From Kosakonia pseudosacchari (lineage in GTDB: Bacteria; Pseudomonadota; Gammaproteobacteria; Enterobacterales; Enterobacteriaceae): a DNA stretch of 64,000 nt. Each line of letters opens with the position of its first letter. The stretch's first letter is position 1. Below the pieces are notes generated by a model. That model did not search any database. It saw only the letters and a program-made list of their open reading frames with translations, and was not told where the DNA came from. Of the stretch, positions 7,432-15,255 are shown piece by piece. The translations under genes were made by a program, and so were the position numbers. The stretch is from assembly GCF_900184035.1 (NCBI RefSeq), contig NZ_FXWP01000025.1, positions 1 to 64,000 on the forward strand, written 5' to 3'.

Positions 7432-7815
7432 ATGGGATTTCCGTCACCGGCAACCGACTACATTGAAGACCGGATCTCGCTTGATAAGCAGTTTATTTCG
7501 CGCCCGCACGCGACCTATTTTTTGCGCGCCGGGAATACATACTGGCGCGCGGGCATCACGCAGGGAGCCTTGCTGATAGTTGATCGCTCCCGGACTACCT
7601 GTGATGGTTCTGTTGTGGTTTGCTGTATTTCTGGTGAATTCCACATCCGGCGCTTGCGGCTTTACCCGAACAAACATTATGAAAGGCTTGAGGATGGCCG
7701 GGCAGAAAGGATAGACACGCATTTTTCAGATGAAAATGATGGCATCTTTGGCGTGATAACCCATGCCGTTAACGATATGCGAACGCTTGAGTTTGACGAC
7801 TGCCCGGTTATGTAA
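7432..7815 (+). CDS. UmuD'-like protein lacking the protease dyad
   Basis: 127 aa from ATG 7432 (G-rich ribosome site, eight bases away); an in-frame TTG at 7426 is less likely. It aligns through its length with the C-terminal part of UmuD: GFPSPATDYIEDRISLDKQ, ATYFLRAG, ALLIVDRS, GEFHIRRLRLYP and GIFGVITHAV. It starts at the Gly that follows the UmuD self-cleavage point (Cys24-Gly25), so it mimics processed UmuD', like HumD of phage P1. The catalytic Ser60 region (GDSMIDGG in UmuD) is GNTYWRAG here, and Lys97 is replaced by Arg (HIRRL), so it should not be a protease. It may join UmuC or another UmuD copy, or block LexA-family proteins. Confidence 0.85.
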   Translation: MGFPSPATDYIEDRISLDKQFISRPHATYFLRAGNTYWRAGITQGALLIVDRSRTTCDGSVVVCCISGEFHIRRLRLYPNKHYERLEDGRAERIDTHFSDENDGIFGVITHAVNDMRTLEFDDCPVM

Positions 7816-7861
7816 TCTGTTTTTTTTAATGTGTCAGCACAGCCAGGGAGACTCCCCGCAA

Positions 7862-7970
7862 CACGTAGCGCGGCGATGTATGGTATCAGGCATAATCTCT
7901 TTTTTTGCCAGATTTAAACCATGCATAAGCCTGTGTTTTTCGATGCGAATATTTTCGCCGCGCTACAGTG
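7862..7970. ncRNA. Candidate structured RNA or long inverted repeat
   Basis: GTAGCGCGGCGA (7865-7876) is the exact reverse complement of 7955-7966, and CAC/GTG extend the stem past one bulged A. About 78 bases lie between, with shorter inner pairings (ATGGT with ACCAT, CAGGC with GCCTG). A second hairpin (7971-7990) and a terminator (8006-8028) follow, so a plus-strand transcript of about 165 nt would be compact. No protein frame fits the stretch. It could be a phage small RNA, the leader of the FI operon or the scar of a lost element. No RNA family is recognised. Confidence 0.4.
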
Positions 7971-7990
7971 TTTGAGCCGCTTTGCTCAAA
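7971..7990 (+). repeat. Hairpin TTTGAGC/GCTCAAA
   Basis: TTTGAGC and GCTCAAA pair perfectly around a six-base loop, directly after the long inverted repeat and 15 bases before the next terminator-like stem. It adds to the view that the gap before FI is a structured region rather than a decayed gene. Confidence 0.5.
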
Positions 7991-8005
7991 TACCGTTAGC
8001 CATTC

Positions 8006-8028
8006 TTTTTCCGCAAAAGCGGTTTTTT
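8006..8028 (+). terminator. Rho-independent terminator
   Basis: CCGC-AAAA-GCGG (8011-8022) is preceded by T residues and followed by six T (8023-8028). It would end transcripts of the SOS operon or of the structured stretch before the FI tail promoter. Confidence 0.7.
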
Positions 8029-8052
8029 CTGTTCCACAGTGCTTAAACAGTT

Positions 8053-8111
8053 GTTGTACCCCTGCCCCAACGCCAATAAATAGCCCCGCGCCCGCACAGC
8101 CTGGAAAATAC
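8053..8111 (+). promoter_or_regulatory. Candidate Ogr-dependent late promoter for FI
   Basis: GTTG (8053-8056) and CAAC (8068-8071) form a dyad; read as TGT-N12-ACG it differs by one base from the P2 Ogr/Delta site TGT-N12-ACA. These sites are centred about 55 bases before the transcription start in P2. That would put the start near 8117, just after an AAATAC element (8106-8111) and upstream of the FI ATG at 8141. P2 has its late promoter F in this place. The match is modest, so this is inference. Confidence 0.4.
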
Positions 8112-8140
8112 ACTCACCCCAACACCACGGAGTTAAACGG

Positions 8141-9331
8141 ATGAGTGATTTTCATCATGGCGTGCAGGTCGTCGAAATTAACGACGGCACGCGCGTCATT
8201 TCCACCGTCTCGACCGCCATTGTCGGCATGGTATGCACCGCCAGCGATGCCGATGCCGCGACCTTTCCCCTTAACGAGCCGGTACTGATTACCAGCGTAC
8301 AAAGCGCCATCGCAAAAGCCGGTAAAAAAGGCACGCTGGCGGCGTCCTTGCAAGCCATCGCTGACCAGGCAAAACCGGTGATTGTTGTTGTGCGTGTCGC
8401 GGAGGGCACCGGCGACGATGAAGAGGAGGCGCTCGCGCAGACGATTTCCAATATCATCGGCACCACGGACGAGAACGGCAAATACACCGGGCTCAAGGCA
8501 CTGCTGACCGCCGAGGCCGTCACCGGCGTGAAACCGCGCATTCTTGGTGTGCCGGGTTTCGACACGCTTGAAGTGGCGACCGCACTTGCGCCGGTTTGCC
8601 AGAAGCTGTGCGCGTTCGGCTATGTCAGCGCGTGGGGCTGCAAAACGGTATCTGATGCCATCAAGTACCGCGACAATTTCAGTCAGCGCGAGCTGATGGT
8701 TATCTGGCCGGATTTTCTCGCCTGGGACACCGTGAAAAATGCGACCGCCACGGCATACGCCACCGCCCGCGCGCTCGATCTGCGCGCCTACATCGACCAG
8801 TCAGTCGGCTGGCATAAAACCCTGTCTAACGTCGGCGTCAATGGCGTCACCGGCATCAGCGCGTCGGTGTTCTGGGATTTGCAGGAGCCCGGCACCGATG
8901 CGGATTTGCTTAACGAGGCGGGCGTCACGACACTGATTCGCAAGGATGGCTTTCGTTTCTGGGGTAACCGCACCTGTTCGGATGACCCGCTCTTCCTGTT
9001 TGAGAACTACACCCGCACCGCGCAGGTGATTGCCGACACGATGGCCGCCGCGCACATGTGGGCGGTCGACAAACCCATCACCGCGACGCTTATCCGCGAT
9101 ATCGTCGACGGTATCAACGCCAAATTCCGCGAGCTCAAAACGAACGGTTACATCGTCGATGCGACCTGCTGGTTTAACGAAGAGGCCAACGACAAAGAGA
9201 CCCTGAAAGCCGGAAAACTGTATATCGATTATGACTATACGCCGGTTCCCCCACTGGAAAACCTGACCTTACGCCAGCGAATCACCGATAAATATCTGGC
9301 GACGCTGGTTTCCTCGGTCAACAGCAAATAA
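8141..9331 (+). CDS. FI: P2-like tail sheath protein FI
   Basis: 396 aa, the exact length of P2 gpFI, the contractile sheath subunit. Recognisable segments are HHGVQVVEINDGTRVIST at the start, PRILGVPGFDT, WPDFLAWD, the FWGNRTCSDDPLFLFENYTR block and the C-terminal PPLENLTLRQRITDKYL. About 200 copies form the sheath that contracts to drive the tube through the envelope. It heads the FI-FII-E-T-U-D block, 13 bases before FII. GC content returns to the high value of the other tail genes. Confidence 0.97.
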   Translation: MSDFHHGVQVVEINDGTRVISTVSTAIVGMVCTASDADAATFPLNEPVLITSVQSAIAKAGKKGTLAASLQAIADQAKPVIVVVRVAEGTGDDEEEALAQTISNIIGTTDENGKYTGLKALLTAEAVTGVKPRILGVPGFDTLEVATALAPVCQKLCAFGYVSAWGCKTVSDAIKYRDNFSQRELMVIWPDFLAWDTVKNATATAYATARALDLRAYIDQSVGWHKTLSNVGVNGVTGISASVFWDLQEPGTDADLLNEAGVTTLIRKDGFRFWGNRTCSDDPLFLFENYTRTAQVIADTMAAAHMWAVDKPITATLIRDIVDGINAKFRELKTNGYIVDATCWFNEEANDKETLKAGKLYIDYDYTPVPPLENLTLRQRITDKYLATLVSSVNSK

Positions 9332-9344
9332 GGAGCCTGATTAA

Positions 9345-9863
9345 ATGGCCATGCCGCGCAAGCTCAAATACATGAATGTGTTCCTGAATAGCTACAGCTA
9401 TCAGGGTATCGCCAAATCTATCACCCTGCCGAAGCTGACCCGCAAGCTGGAGAACTATCGCGGTGCGGGGATGAACGGCGTCGCGCCCATCGATATGGGG
9501 CTCGATGATGATGCCCTGTCGATGGAATGGTCGCTCGGCGGTTTCCCGGATTCCGCTATCTGGGAGCTGTACGGCGCAACCGGCGTCGATGCTGTGCCGA
9601 TTCGTTTTGCGGGCTCCTACCAGCGCGACGACACCGGCGAAACGGTGGCTGTTGAAGTGGTCATGCGTGGCCGTCAGAAAGAGATCGACACCGGCGAAGG
9701 TAAACAGGGCGAGGACACCGAGTCAAAAATCTCGGTTATCTGCACGTACTTCAAACTGACGATGGACGGCAAAGAGCTGGTTGAGATCGACACGCTCAAC
9801 ATGATTGAGAAAGTGAACGGTACTGACCGCCTCGAACAGCACCGCCGCAATATCGGCCTGTAA
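9345..9863 (+). CDS. FII: P2-like tail tube protein FII
   Basis: 172 aa, identical in length to P2 gpFII, the inner tube subunit. The start MAMPRKLKYMNVFLNSYSYQ and the segments LTRKLENYRGAGMNG, DDALSMEWSLGGFPDS and the C-terminal LEQHRRNIGL are typical. It follows FI closely with its own ribosome site (AAGGAG). Tube and sheath genes are adjacent in all P2-like phages, which supports both calls. Confidence 0.97.
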   Translation: MAMPRKLKYMNVFLNSYSYQGIAKSITLPKLTRKLENYRGAGMNGVAPIDMGLDDDALSMEWSLGGFPDSAIWELYGATGVDAVPIRFAGSYQRDDTGETVAVEVVMRGRQKEIDTGEGKQGEDTESKISVICTYFKLTMDGKELVEIDTLNMIEKVNGTDRLEQHRRNIGL

Positions 9864-9924
9864 TTTTTCACCCGGTCAGCGAGGCTGGCCGGTTAACCCC
9901 ATTCCCGATTAAGACGAGAACACC

Positions 9925-10200
9925 ATGAAAAACGAAAATGTGATCACCCTGGAAAACCCCATCAAACGCGGCGAGCAGGTCATCGACCAGATTACGCTGA
10001 TGAAACCCAACGCCGGTACGCTGCGCGGCGTCAGCCTGGCCTCGGTGGCAAACTCCGACGTCGACGCCCTGATTAAAGTGCTGCCCCGCGTGACTGCGCC
10101 ATCACTCACCGAGCAGGAGGTCGCCGCGCTGGAGCTGCCTGACCTTGTTGCGCTGGCCGGTAAGGTGATTGGTTTTTTGTCGCCGAATTCGGCGCAGTAA
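9925..10200 (+). CDS. E: P2-like tail protein E (unshifted form)
   Basis: 91 aa, matching P2 gpE, the shorter product of the tail-assembly chaperone gene that precedes the tape measure. The sequence (ENVITLENPIKRGEQVIDQ, LRGVSLASVANSDVDALIK, LPRVTAPSLTEQEVAAL) is typical. The stop at 10198-10200 comes soon after a TTTTTTG slip site that yields the longer E+E' product. The ratio of the two forms is thought to matter for wrapping the tape measure protein during tail assembly. Confidence 0.95.
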   Translation: MKNENVITLENPIKRGEQVIDQITLMKPNAGTLRGVSLASVANSDVDALIKVLPRVTAPSLTEQEVAALELPDLVALAGKVIGFLSPNSAQ

Positions 10201-10352
10201 CCTTCCCGCCAAATCTTTCAGTCGATGACCTGATGGCGGATATCGCGGTGATTTTTCACTGGCCGCCATCGGAGTTATTTCCCCTGAGCCTGACCGAGCT
10301 CGTTACATGGCGCGAAAAAGCGCTCCAGCGAAGCGGAAACACCAATGAGTGA
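9925..10352 (+). CDS. E': E+E' tail assembly protein made by -1 frameshift
   Basis: Slipping back one base at TTTTTTG (10173-10179) moves ribosomes into a frame that runs to TGA 10350-10352. It adds VAEFGAVTFPPNLSVDD and, near the end, LTELVTWREKALQRSGNTNE. The full product is 142 aa, the length I recall for P2 E+E'. The E' frame overlaps the start of T by eight bases. E' has no ribosome site or start of its own, so frameshifting is the only sensible route to it. Confidence 0.9.
10173..10179 (+). other. Programmed -1 frameshift site (T TTT TTG)
   Basis: In the E frame the bases read ggT-TTT-TTG, the X-XXY-YYZ-like heptamer used by P2 gene E. The E stop lies only 19 bases downstream. The E' frame is open and conserved in sequence, which argues that the slip is functional. 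The GC-rich sequence just downstream may assist pausing; I did not establish a stable stem or pseudoknot. Confidence 0.9.
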
Positions 10353-12816
10353 TGTGAAATTACAGGTATTGCTCAGGGCTGTTGACCAGGCGACACGCCC
10401 GTTAAAGTCCATCGAAAAGGCCAGCAAAACGCTGGCCGGCGATATCCGGGCGACGCAAACCACATTACGTGAACTCAACAGCCAGGCATCCAGAATCGAG
10501 GGTTTTCGCAAGACCAGCGCACAGCTCGCCGTGACCAGCCAGTCGCTGGCGAAAGCAAAACAGGAAGCCGCCGCGCTGGCCGTGGCGTTTAAACAGACCG
10601 AGAACCCGACCCGCGCACAGGCCGCCGCAATGGAAGCCGCGCGCAAAAATGCCGCCGCGCTCCAGATTAAACATAACAGCCTGCGTGAAGCGGTACAGCG
10701 TACACGGCAGGAACTCAGCCAGGCGGGCATCAACACGCGCACGCTGGCCGCTGATGAGCGCCGCCTGAAAACCAGTATTGGTGAAACCACCTCGCAACTT
10801 AACCGGCAGCGTGAGGCGCTGGCTCGCGTCAGTGCACAACAGGCCAAACTGAGCGCGATCAAACAGCGTTATCAGGCGGGAAAAGAGCTCGCTGGTACAT
10901 CGGCGGCGGTCGGCGCTGCTGGTGTCGGGATTGCCACAACCGCCACGCTGGCCGGTACGGCGCTGTTAAAGCCGGGGTACGATTTTGCGCAGAAAAACTC
11001 CGAGCTTCAGGCGGTTCTCGGTGTTGCCAAAGACTCGGCAGAAATGACCGCCCTGCGCAAACAGGCGCGCCAGCTCGGCGATAATACTGCCGCCTCGGCT
11101 GACGATGCTGCCGGTGCGCAAATCATCATTGCCAAAGGCGGTGGCGATGTGGCCGCCATTCAGGCGACAACGCCGGTCACGCTGAACATGGCGCTGGCAA
11201 ACAAGCGCACGATGGAGGAAAACGCCGGTTTGCTGATGGGGATGAAATCGGCTTTTCAGCTTTCAAACGATAAGGTCGCGCACATCGGCGATGTTCTCTC
11301 GATGACGATGAACAAGACCGCCGCCGACTTTGACGGCCTGAGCGATGCGCTGACCTATGCGGCACCGGTGGCAAAAAATGCCGGGGTGAGTATTGAGCAA
11401 ACGGCGGCGATGATTGGTGCGCTGCATGACGCCAAAATTACCGGCTCGATGGCCGGGACGGGGAGCCGCGCGGTGCTTAGCCGTTTACAGGCTCCGACCG
11501 GCCAGGCGGCTACTGCCATCAAAGAGCTTGGTGTCAAGACCGCCGACAGCAAGGGAAACACGCGCCCGATATTCACCATCCTGAAAGAGATTCAGGCCAG
11601 CTTTGAGAAAAATAAACTCGGCACCGGGCAACGTGCCGAATACATGAAAACCATTTTCGGCGAGGAGGCGAGCTCAGCGGCACAGGTGCTGATGACTGCC
11701 GCATCGACCGGCAAGTTAGACCAGCTTACCGCCGCGTTTAAGGCGTCCGATGGCAAGACCGAAGAACTGGTTAAAGTCATGCAGGACAACCTCGGCGGCG
11801 ACTTCAAAGAGTTTCAGTCGGCTTATGAAGCCGTCGGTACTGACCTTTTTGACCAGCAGGATTCCTCCCTTCGCAAACTGGTGCAGACCGCGACCGGGTA
11901 TGTGCTTAAGCTCGACGGCTGGATACAGAAAAACAAAGGGCTGGCGCAGACGCTCACCACCATTGCGGCGGTGGCCGTCGGGATTATCGGGGTTGTTGGC
12001 GCAATCGGTCTGGTGGCGTTCCCGGTTATCAGCGGTATCAACGCCATCATTGCGATTGCCGGGGTGCTTGGCACCGTCTTCAGCGTCGTGGGTGGCGCGA
12101 TCATGACGGTACTTGGTGCGCTCACCTGGCCGATTGTCGCGATTGGCGTTGCCATTGTCGCCGGGGCATTGCTGATTCGCAAATACTGGGAGCCCATTTC
12201 GGCATTTTTTGAAGGGGTGATCGAAGGGCTTAAGGCGGCGTTTGTGCCGGTCGGGGAACTGTTCTCACCGCTGAAACCGATGTTTGACTGGCTGGGGGAA
12301 AAACTCAAAGCCGCGTGGGACTGGTTTACCAACCTGCTTGAGCCGGTGAAATCGTCTCAGGAGCAACTCAACGCCTGTAAGGATGCCGGGATGCGATTCG
12401 GCCAGGGGCTGGCTGATGCGCTGATGCTGCCGCTTAAAGCGTTCAACAAGCTGCGCGCGGGGATCGAGTGGGTACTGGAAAAGCTCGGCGTCATTAACAA
12501 GGAATCGGGCGACCTCGATAAAACGGCGGAAAAAGCCGGTGCCGCCAAAGCCAGTGCCGCGCAAAATCCGTCAATCAGTAATGGCGGGTATATCCCTGCA
12601 ACCAGCACTTACGGCGGTTATCTGGGGTATCAGCCTGTTACCGCACCCGGCGCGGGGAAAGCCTACACCGACAACCGACAGAGCCATTACAACATCACAC
12701 TGAATAACGGTGGTGCGCCGGGCGGTGACCTCGGGCGTCAGTTGCAGGATGCCGTTGAAAAAGCCGACCGGGACAAGCGCGCCCGCGAACGCGCCAGTAT
12801 GCGAACCGACGGATAA
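10345..12816 (+). CDS. T: P2-like tape measure protein T
   Basis: 823 aa, close to P2 gpT (815). It sets tail length and is ejected ahead of the DNA. The first 170 residues are a charged coiled coil (LRAVDQATRPLKSIEKASK). A TP901-type domain follows from about 205, with alanine- and glycine-rich blocks. Between about 535 and 615 lie long hydrophobic stretches (VAVGIIGVVGAIGLVAFPV, GALTWPIVAIGVAIVAGAL) that probably enter the host inner membrane. A proline/glycine-rich tail ends the protein. The start overlaps the end of E'. Confidence 0.96.
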   Translation: MSDVKLQVLLRAVDQATRPLKSIEKASKTLAGDIRATQTTLRELNSQASRIEGFRKTSAQLAVTSQSLAKAKQEAAALAVAFKQTENPTRAQAAAMEAARKNAAALQIKHNSLREAVQRTRQELSQAGINTRTLAADERRLKTSIGETTSQLNRQREALARVSAQQAKLSAIKQRYQAGKELAGTSAAVGAAGVGIATTATLAGTALLKPGYDFAQKNSELQAVLGVAKDSAEMTALRKQARQLGDNTAASADDAAGAQIIIAKGGGDVAAIQATTPVTLNMALANKRTMEENAGLLMGMKSAFQLSNDKVAHIGDVLSMTMNKTAADFDGLSDALTYAAPVAKNAGVSIEQTAAMIGALHDAKITGSMAGTGSRAVLSRLQAPTGQAATAIKELGVKTADSKGNTRPIFTILKEIQASFEKNKLGTGQRAEYMKTIFGEEASSAAQVLMTAASTGKLDQLTAAFKASDGKTEELVKVMQDNLGGDFKEFQSAYEAVGTDLFDQQDSSLRKLVQTATGYVLKLDGWIQKNKGLAQTLTTIAAVAVGIIGVVGAIGLVAFPVISGINAIIAIAGVLGTVFSVVGGAIMTVLGALTWPIVAIGVAIVAGALLIRKYWEPISAFFEGVIEGLKAAFVPVGELFSPLKPMFDWLGEKLKAAWDWFTNLLEPVKSSQEQLNACKDAGMRFGQGLADALMLPLKAFNKLRAGIEWVLEKLGVINKESGDLDKTAEKAGAAKASAAQNPSISNGGYIPATSTYGGYLGYQPVTAPGAGKAYTDNRQSHYNITLNNGGAPGGDLGRQLQDAVEKADRDKRARERASMRTDG

Positions 12817-12828
12817 GGAAACACTGAA

Positions 12829-13305
12829 ATGATGCTTGCACTTGGTTTTTTCGTTTTTATGCGTCAGACGCTGCCGTTTCAGAATATGCAGCGCGACGCG
12901 GAATACCGCTGGCCGTCAAACAACCGTGTCGGCAAACGTGATGCCTTTCAGTTTCTCGGCGTCGGTGAGGAGAAAATCACGCTCAGCGGCGAGCTGTTCC
13001 CGGAGCTCACCGGCGGACATCTGACGCTGACCTCGCTGCGCCTGATGGCGGAGGAGGGGCGCGCCTGGCCGTTGCTGGCAGGGACTGGCCTGATTTACGG
13101 GATGTACGTTATCAACAGCATCAGCGAGACCGGCACCGAGTTTTTCGCGGACGGCTCGCCCCGGAAAATCTCGTTCACCATGACACTGACCCGCGTCGAC
13201 GAGTCGCTCGCGGCGGTGTATGGCGACCTGAATAAACAGGCCGACAGCCTGGTCGGTAAGGCAAAAGAAGCCGCAACTAAATTAACGTCAAGCCTGGGGT
13301 TCTGA
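12829..13305 (+). CDS. U: P2-like tail terminator protein U
   Basis: 158 aa versus 159 in P2. gpU completes the baseplate/tail end during assembly. The start MMLALGFFVFMRQTLPFQNM and the segments WPSNNRVGKRDAFQFLGVG, LRLMAEEGRAWPLL and FFADGSPRKISFTMTLTRVD are nearly the P2 sequence. A clear AAGGA precedes the ATG, and the stop overlaps the D start (TGATG). Confidence 0.96.
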   Translation: MMLALGFFVFMRQTLPFQNMQRDAEYRWPSNNRVGKRDAFQFLGVGEEKITLSGELFPELTGGHLTLTSLRLMAEEGRAWPLLAGTGLIYGMYVINSISETGTEFFADGSPRKISFTMTLTRVDESLAAVYGDLNKQADSLVGKAKEAATKLTSSLGF

Positions 13306-14480
13306 TGTCAGAAATACTGTATAGCGAAGCGGGGAGCTCGCTCACCCCCGCGTTTATGCTGAAAATTGACAGCAAAGATATTACCGGCAATATCAGCGAC
13401 CGCCTGATTAGCCTGACCATGACCGATAACCGGGGGTTTGAAGCCGACCAGCTCGATATCGAGCTCAACGACGCCGACGGGCGTGTCGTCCTGCCGGTGC
13501 GCGGGGCGGTGCTGACGCTGTTTCTGGGGTGGAAAGGTTCGGCGCTTATCGGCAAGGGCAGTTTCACCGTGGATGAGGTTGAACACCGGGGCGCGCCGGA
13601 TACGGTGACCATCCGCGCCCGGAGCGCTGATTTTCGTGGCTCACTGAATTCCCGACGCGAGGAATCATGGCACGACAAAACGCTGGGTATGATTGTCGAG
13701 ACCATCGCGACACGCAACAAACTGACGGCGGCCGTTGCGCCGGAGCTCGCAAAAATCGTTATTCCGCATATCGACCAGTCACAGGAGTCCGACGCTAAAT
13801 TCCTGACCCGACTTGCCGACCGGAACGGAGGCGAGGTGTCTGTCAAAGCGGGGAAACTGCTGTTCCTCAAACCGGGCAATGCGGTCAGTGCCAGCGGTAA
13901 ACCTATCCCACAGGTGACCATTATCCGCAGCGACGGCGACCGGCACCAGTTTGCGATTGCTGACCGGGGCGCTTATACCGGCGTAACGGCGCAATGGCTG
14001 CATACCAAAGAACCGAAGCCAAAAAAAGTGAAAGTGAAGCGCAAGCCGAAAGAGCAGCACCTGCGCGCCCTGCAACACCCGAAAGCCAAAGCGAAAAAGA
14101 AAGAGGCCAAAGTCCCGGAGGCGCGCGAGGGTGAATACATGGCCGGTGAGGCTGATAACGTATTCGCACTAACCACGGTTTATTCAACAAAAGCCCAGGC
14201 GATGCGGGCAGCAAAAGCAAAGTGGGACAAGTTACAGCGCGGCGTGGCAGAGTTCTCGATAAGTCTTGCTGTTGGTCGCGCTGATCTGTACCCGGAAACG
14301 CCAGTTAAAGTATCGGGCTTTAAAAGCATCATAGATGAGCAAGCGTGGATCGTTACCAAAGTAACTCACGCTCTAAGCAACAACGGCTATACGACGGCCT
14401 TAGAACTGGAGGTGAAACTATCCGACGTCGAGTATGAGGCTGATGATAACGACAATGATGCAGACGACAGCGAAGATTAA
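13305..14480 (+). CDS. D: P2-like baseplate hub / late control protein D
   Basis: 391 aa (P2 gpD 387), the hub that carries the V spike, a relative of VgrG N-domains and T4 gp27. Signature parts are DITGNISDRLISLTMTDNRG, GFEADQLDIELNDADGR and RGAPDTVTIRARSADFRGSL. A lysine-rich linker lies around 230-265, and the tail is acidic (Asp/Asn/Glu-rich). It is the last gene of the tail block and is followed at once by a terminator. The genetic name late control refers to early P2 work; the structural role is the hub. Confidence 0.95.
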   Translation: MSEILYSEAGSSLTPAFMLKIDSKDITGNISDRLISLTMTDNRGFEADQLDIELNDADGRVVLPVRGAVLTLFLGWKGSALIGKGSFTVDEVEHRGAPDTVTIRARSADFRGSLNSRREESWHDKTLGMIVETIATRNKLTAAVAPELAKIVIPHIDQSQESDAKFLTRLADRNGGEVSVKAGKLLFLKPGNAVSASGKPIPQVTIIRSDGDRHQFAIADRGAYTGVTAQWLHTKEPKPKKVKVKRKPKEQHLRALQHPKAKAKKKEAKVPEAREGEYMAGEADNVFALTTVYSTKAQAMRAAKAKWDKLQRGVAEFSISLAVGRADLYPETPVKVSGFKSIIDEQAWIVTKVTHALSNNGYTTALELEVKLSDVEYEADDNDNDADDSED

Positions 14481-14485
14481 AAAAT

Positions 14486-14510
14486 AACCCGCTTTACGCG
14501 GGTTGTTTAT
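14486..14510 (+). terminator. Terminator after D
   Basis: AACCCGC (14486-14492) pairs with GCGGGTT (14498-14504) around a five-base loop, followed by GTTTAT. It lies six bases after the D stop and also upstream of the convergent gene end at 14523. Confidence 0.8.
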
Positions 14511-14522
14511 TCTCTGTCCAGT

Positions 14523-14939
14523 TTATTTGGCTGGTTTAAATAACCGGGTTTTGGACAGCAACAAAGCTTTTGCGGGCTCGTCCATCAGCTTACCCATTTC
14601 ACTACAACTTGCCGCCGGGTTCTCAAATGTGTAACCCGTCGCTTTAAACTGATTAACGATATTGATCTCAGTGATATTTTTTAAGAAAGACGCGGGAACA
14701 TCTTTTGTCCATATAGGGGAACATATACCTGATGTGGCTAAGGCTTCGTATGCTTCGGAAGGGATACTTTTCTCTGGCAGGATGATTGTTAAGGCTTTCT
14801 CTGTCTGCGTGATGGCTGTTGGCTGCCAGGGTTTCAGGCTTTTTTGCAATAGCCTAACCGTATTGTCAGGCGTTCTTGCCATTACTGCAGAAGGTATTAG
14901 CAACAATGAACATAGCATACAATGTTTCAAAACAGACAT
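14523..14939 (-). CDS. Secreted small protein, prophage accessory gene
   Basis: 138 aa with AAGGA six bases before the ATG. Residues 1-21 form a signal peptide (positive start, LCSLLLIPSAVMA, likely cut before Arg22), so the product should be periplasmic. The mature part has two cysteines (73 and 112) that could form a disulfide, and it is lysine-rich near its end. It lies between D and ogr and points the other way, with lower GC, as a moron would. P2 has nothing here. No family is recognised. A lysogenic conversion or superinfection role is possible but unproved. Confidence 0.75.
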   Translation of the reverse strand: MSVLKHCMLCSLLLIPSAVMARTPDNTVRLLQKSLKPWQPTAITQTEKALTIILPEKSIPSEAYEALATSGICSPIWTKDVPASFLKNITEINIVNQFKATGYTFENPAASCSEMGKLMDEPAKALLLSKTRLFKPAK

Positions 14940-14974
14940 AGAACATCCTTTTTCGGTTAATCAGAAAACATAGA

Positions 14975-15002
14975 TTACGATTTGTGAATAATGGGGTATG
15001 AT
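14975..15002 (+). promoter_or_regulatory. Putative ogr promoter
   Basis: TTACGA (14975-14980) and TATGAT (14997-15002) are separated by 16 bases, a reasonable sigma-70 pair, predicting a start near 15009. P2 ogr likewise has a promoter of its own besides readthrough from D. The predicted start falls on an inverted repeat. Confidence 0.45.
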
Positions 15003-15005
15003 GCG

Positions 15006-15020
15006 TTCACGTTTCGTGAA
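15006..15020. repeat. Inverted repeat before ogr
   Basis: TTCACG-TTT-CGTGAA is a perfect 6-3-6 palindrome placed two bases before the GGAGGTGAG ribosome site of ogr. It could be a repressor operator over the transcription start or a hairpin affecting translation. Confidence 0.55.
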
Positions 15021-15032
15021 TGGAGGTGAGTC

Positions 15033-15251
15033 ATGTTCCATTGTCCACAGTGTAAGCACGCTGCGCATGCTCGTACTAGCCGCTATCTTAGTGAGAACAC
15101 AAAAGAACGCTACCATCAGTGCACCAATATCAATTGCAGTTGCACCTTTGTGACGATGGAGTCGATAGAGCGCTATATTGTGACGCCAGGTAAAATTGAC
15201 CCTGCACCACCGCACCCAAATCAGACCGGACAGCGCCAATTATGGTTTTAA
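15033..15251 (+). CDS. ogr: Ogr/Delta-type late transcription activator
   Basis: 72 aa, the same length as P2 Ogr. It carries the zinc-binding pattern C-x2-C at residues 4-7 (HCPQC) and C-x4-C near 30-35 (CTNINCSC), with the YLSENTKERYHQC core. It binds sites about 55 bases upstream of the late promoters and recruits RNA polymerase through the alpha subunit, turning on the capsid and tail genes. The ribosome site GGAGGTGAG is strong. It is the last phage gene before the attachment site, as in P2. Confidence 0.96.
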   Translation: MFHCPQCKHAAHARTSRYLSENTKERYHQCTNINCSCTFVTMESIERYIVTPGKIDPAPPHPNQTGQRQLWF

Positions 15252-15255
15252 ACTT

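Noticed and set aside
7862-7970. A retron msr-msd region
   Set aside because: End repeats and inner hairpins resemble one, but no reverse transcriptase gene lies nearby.
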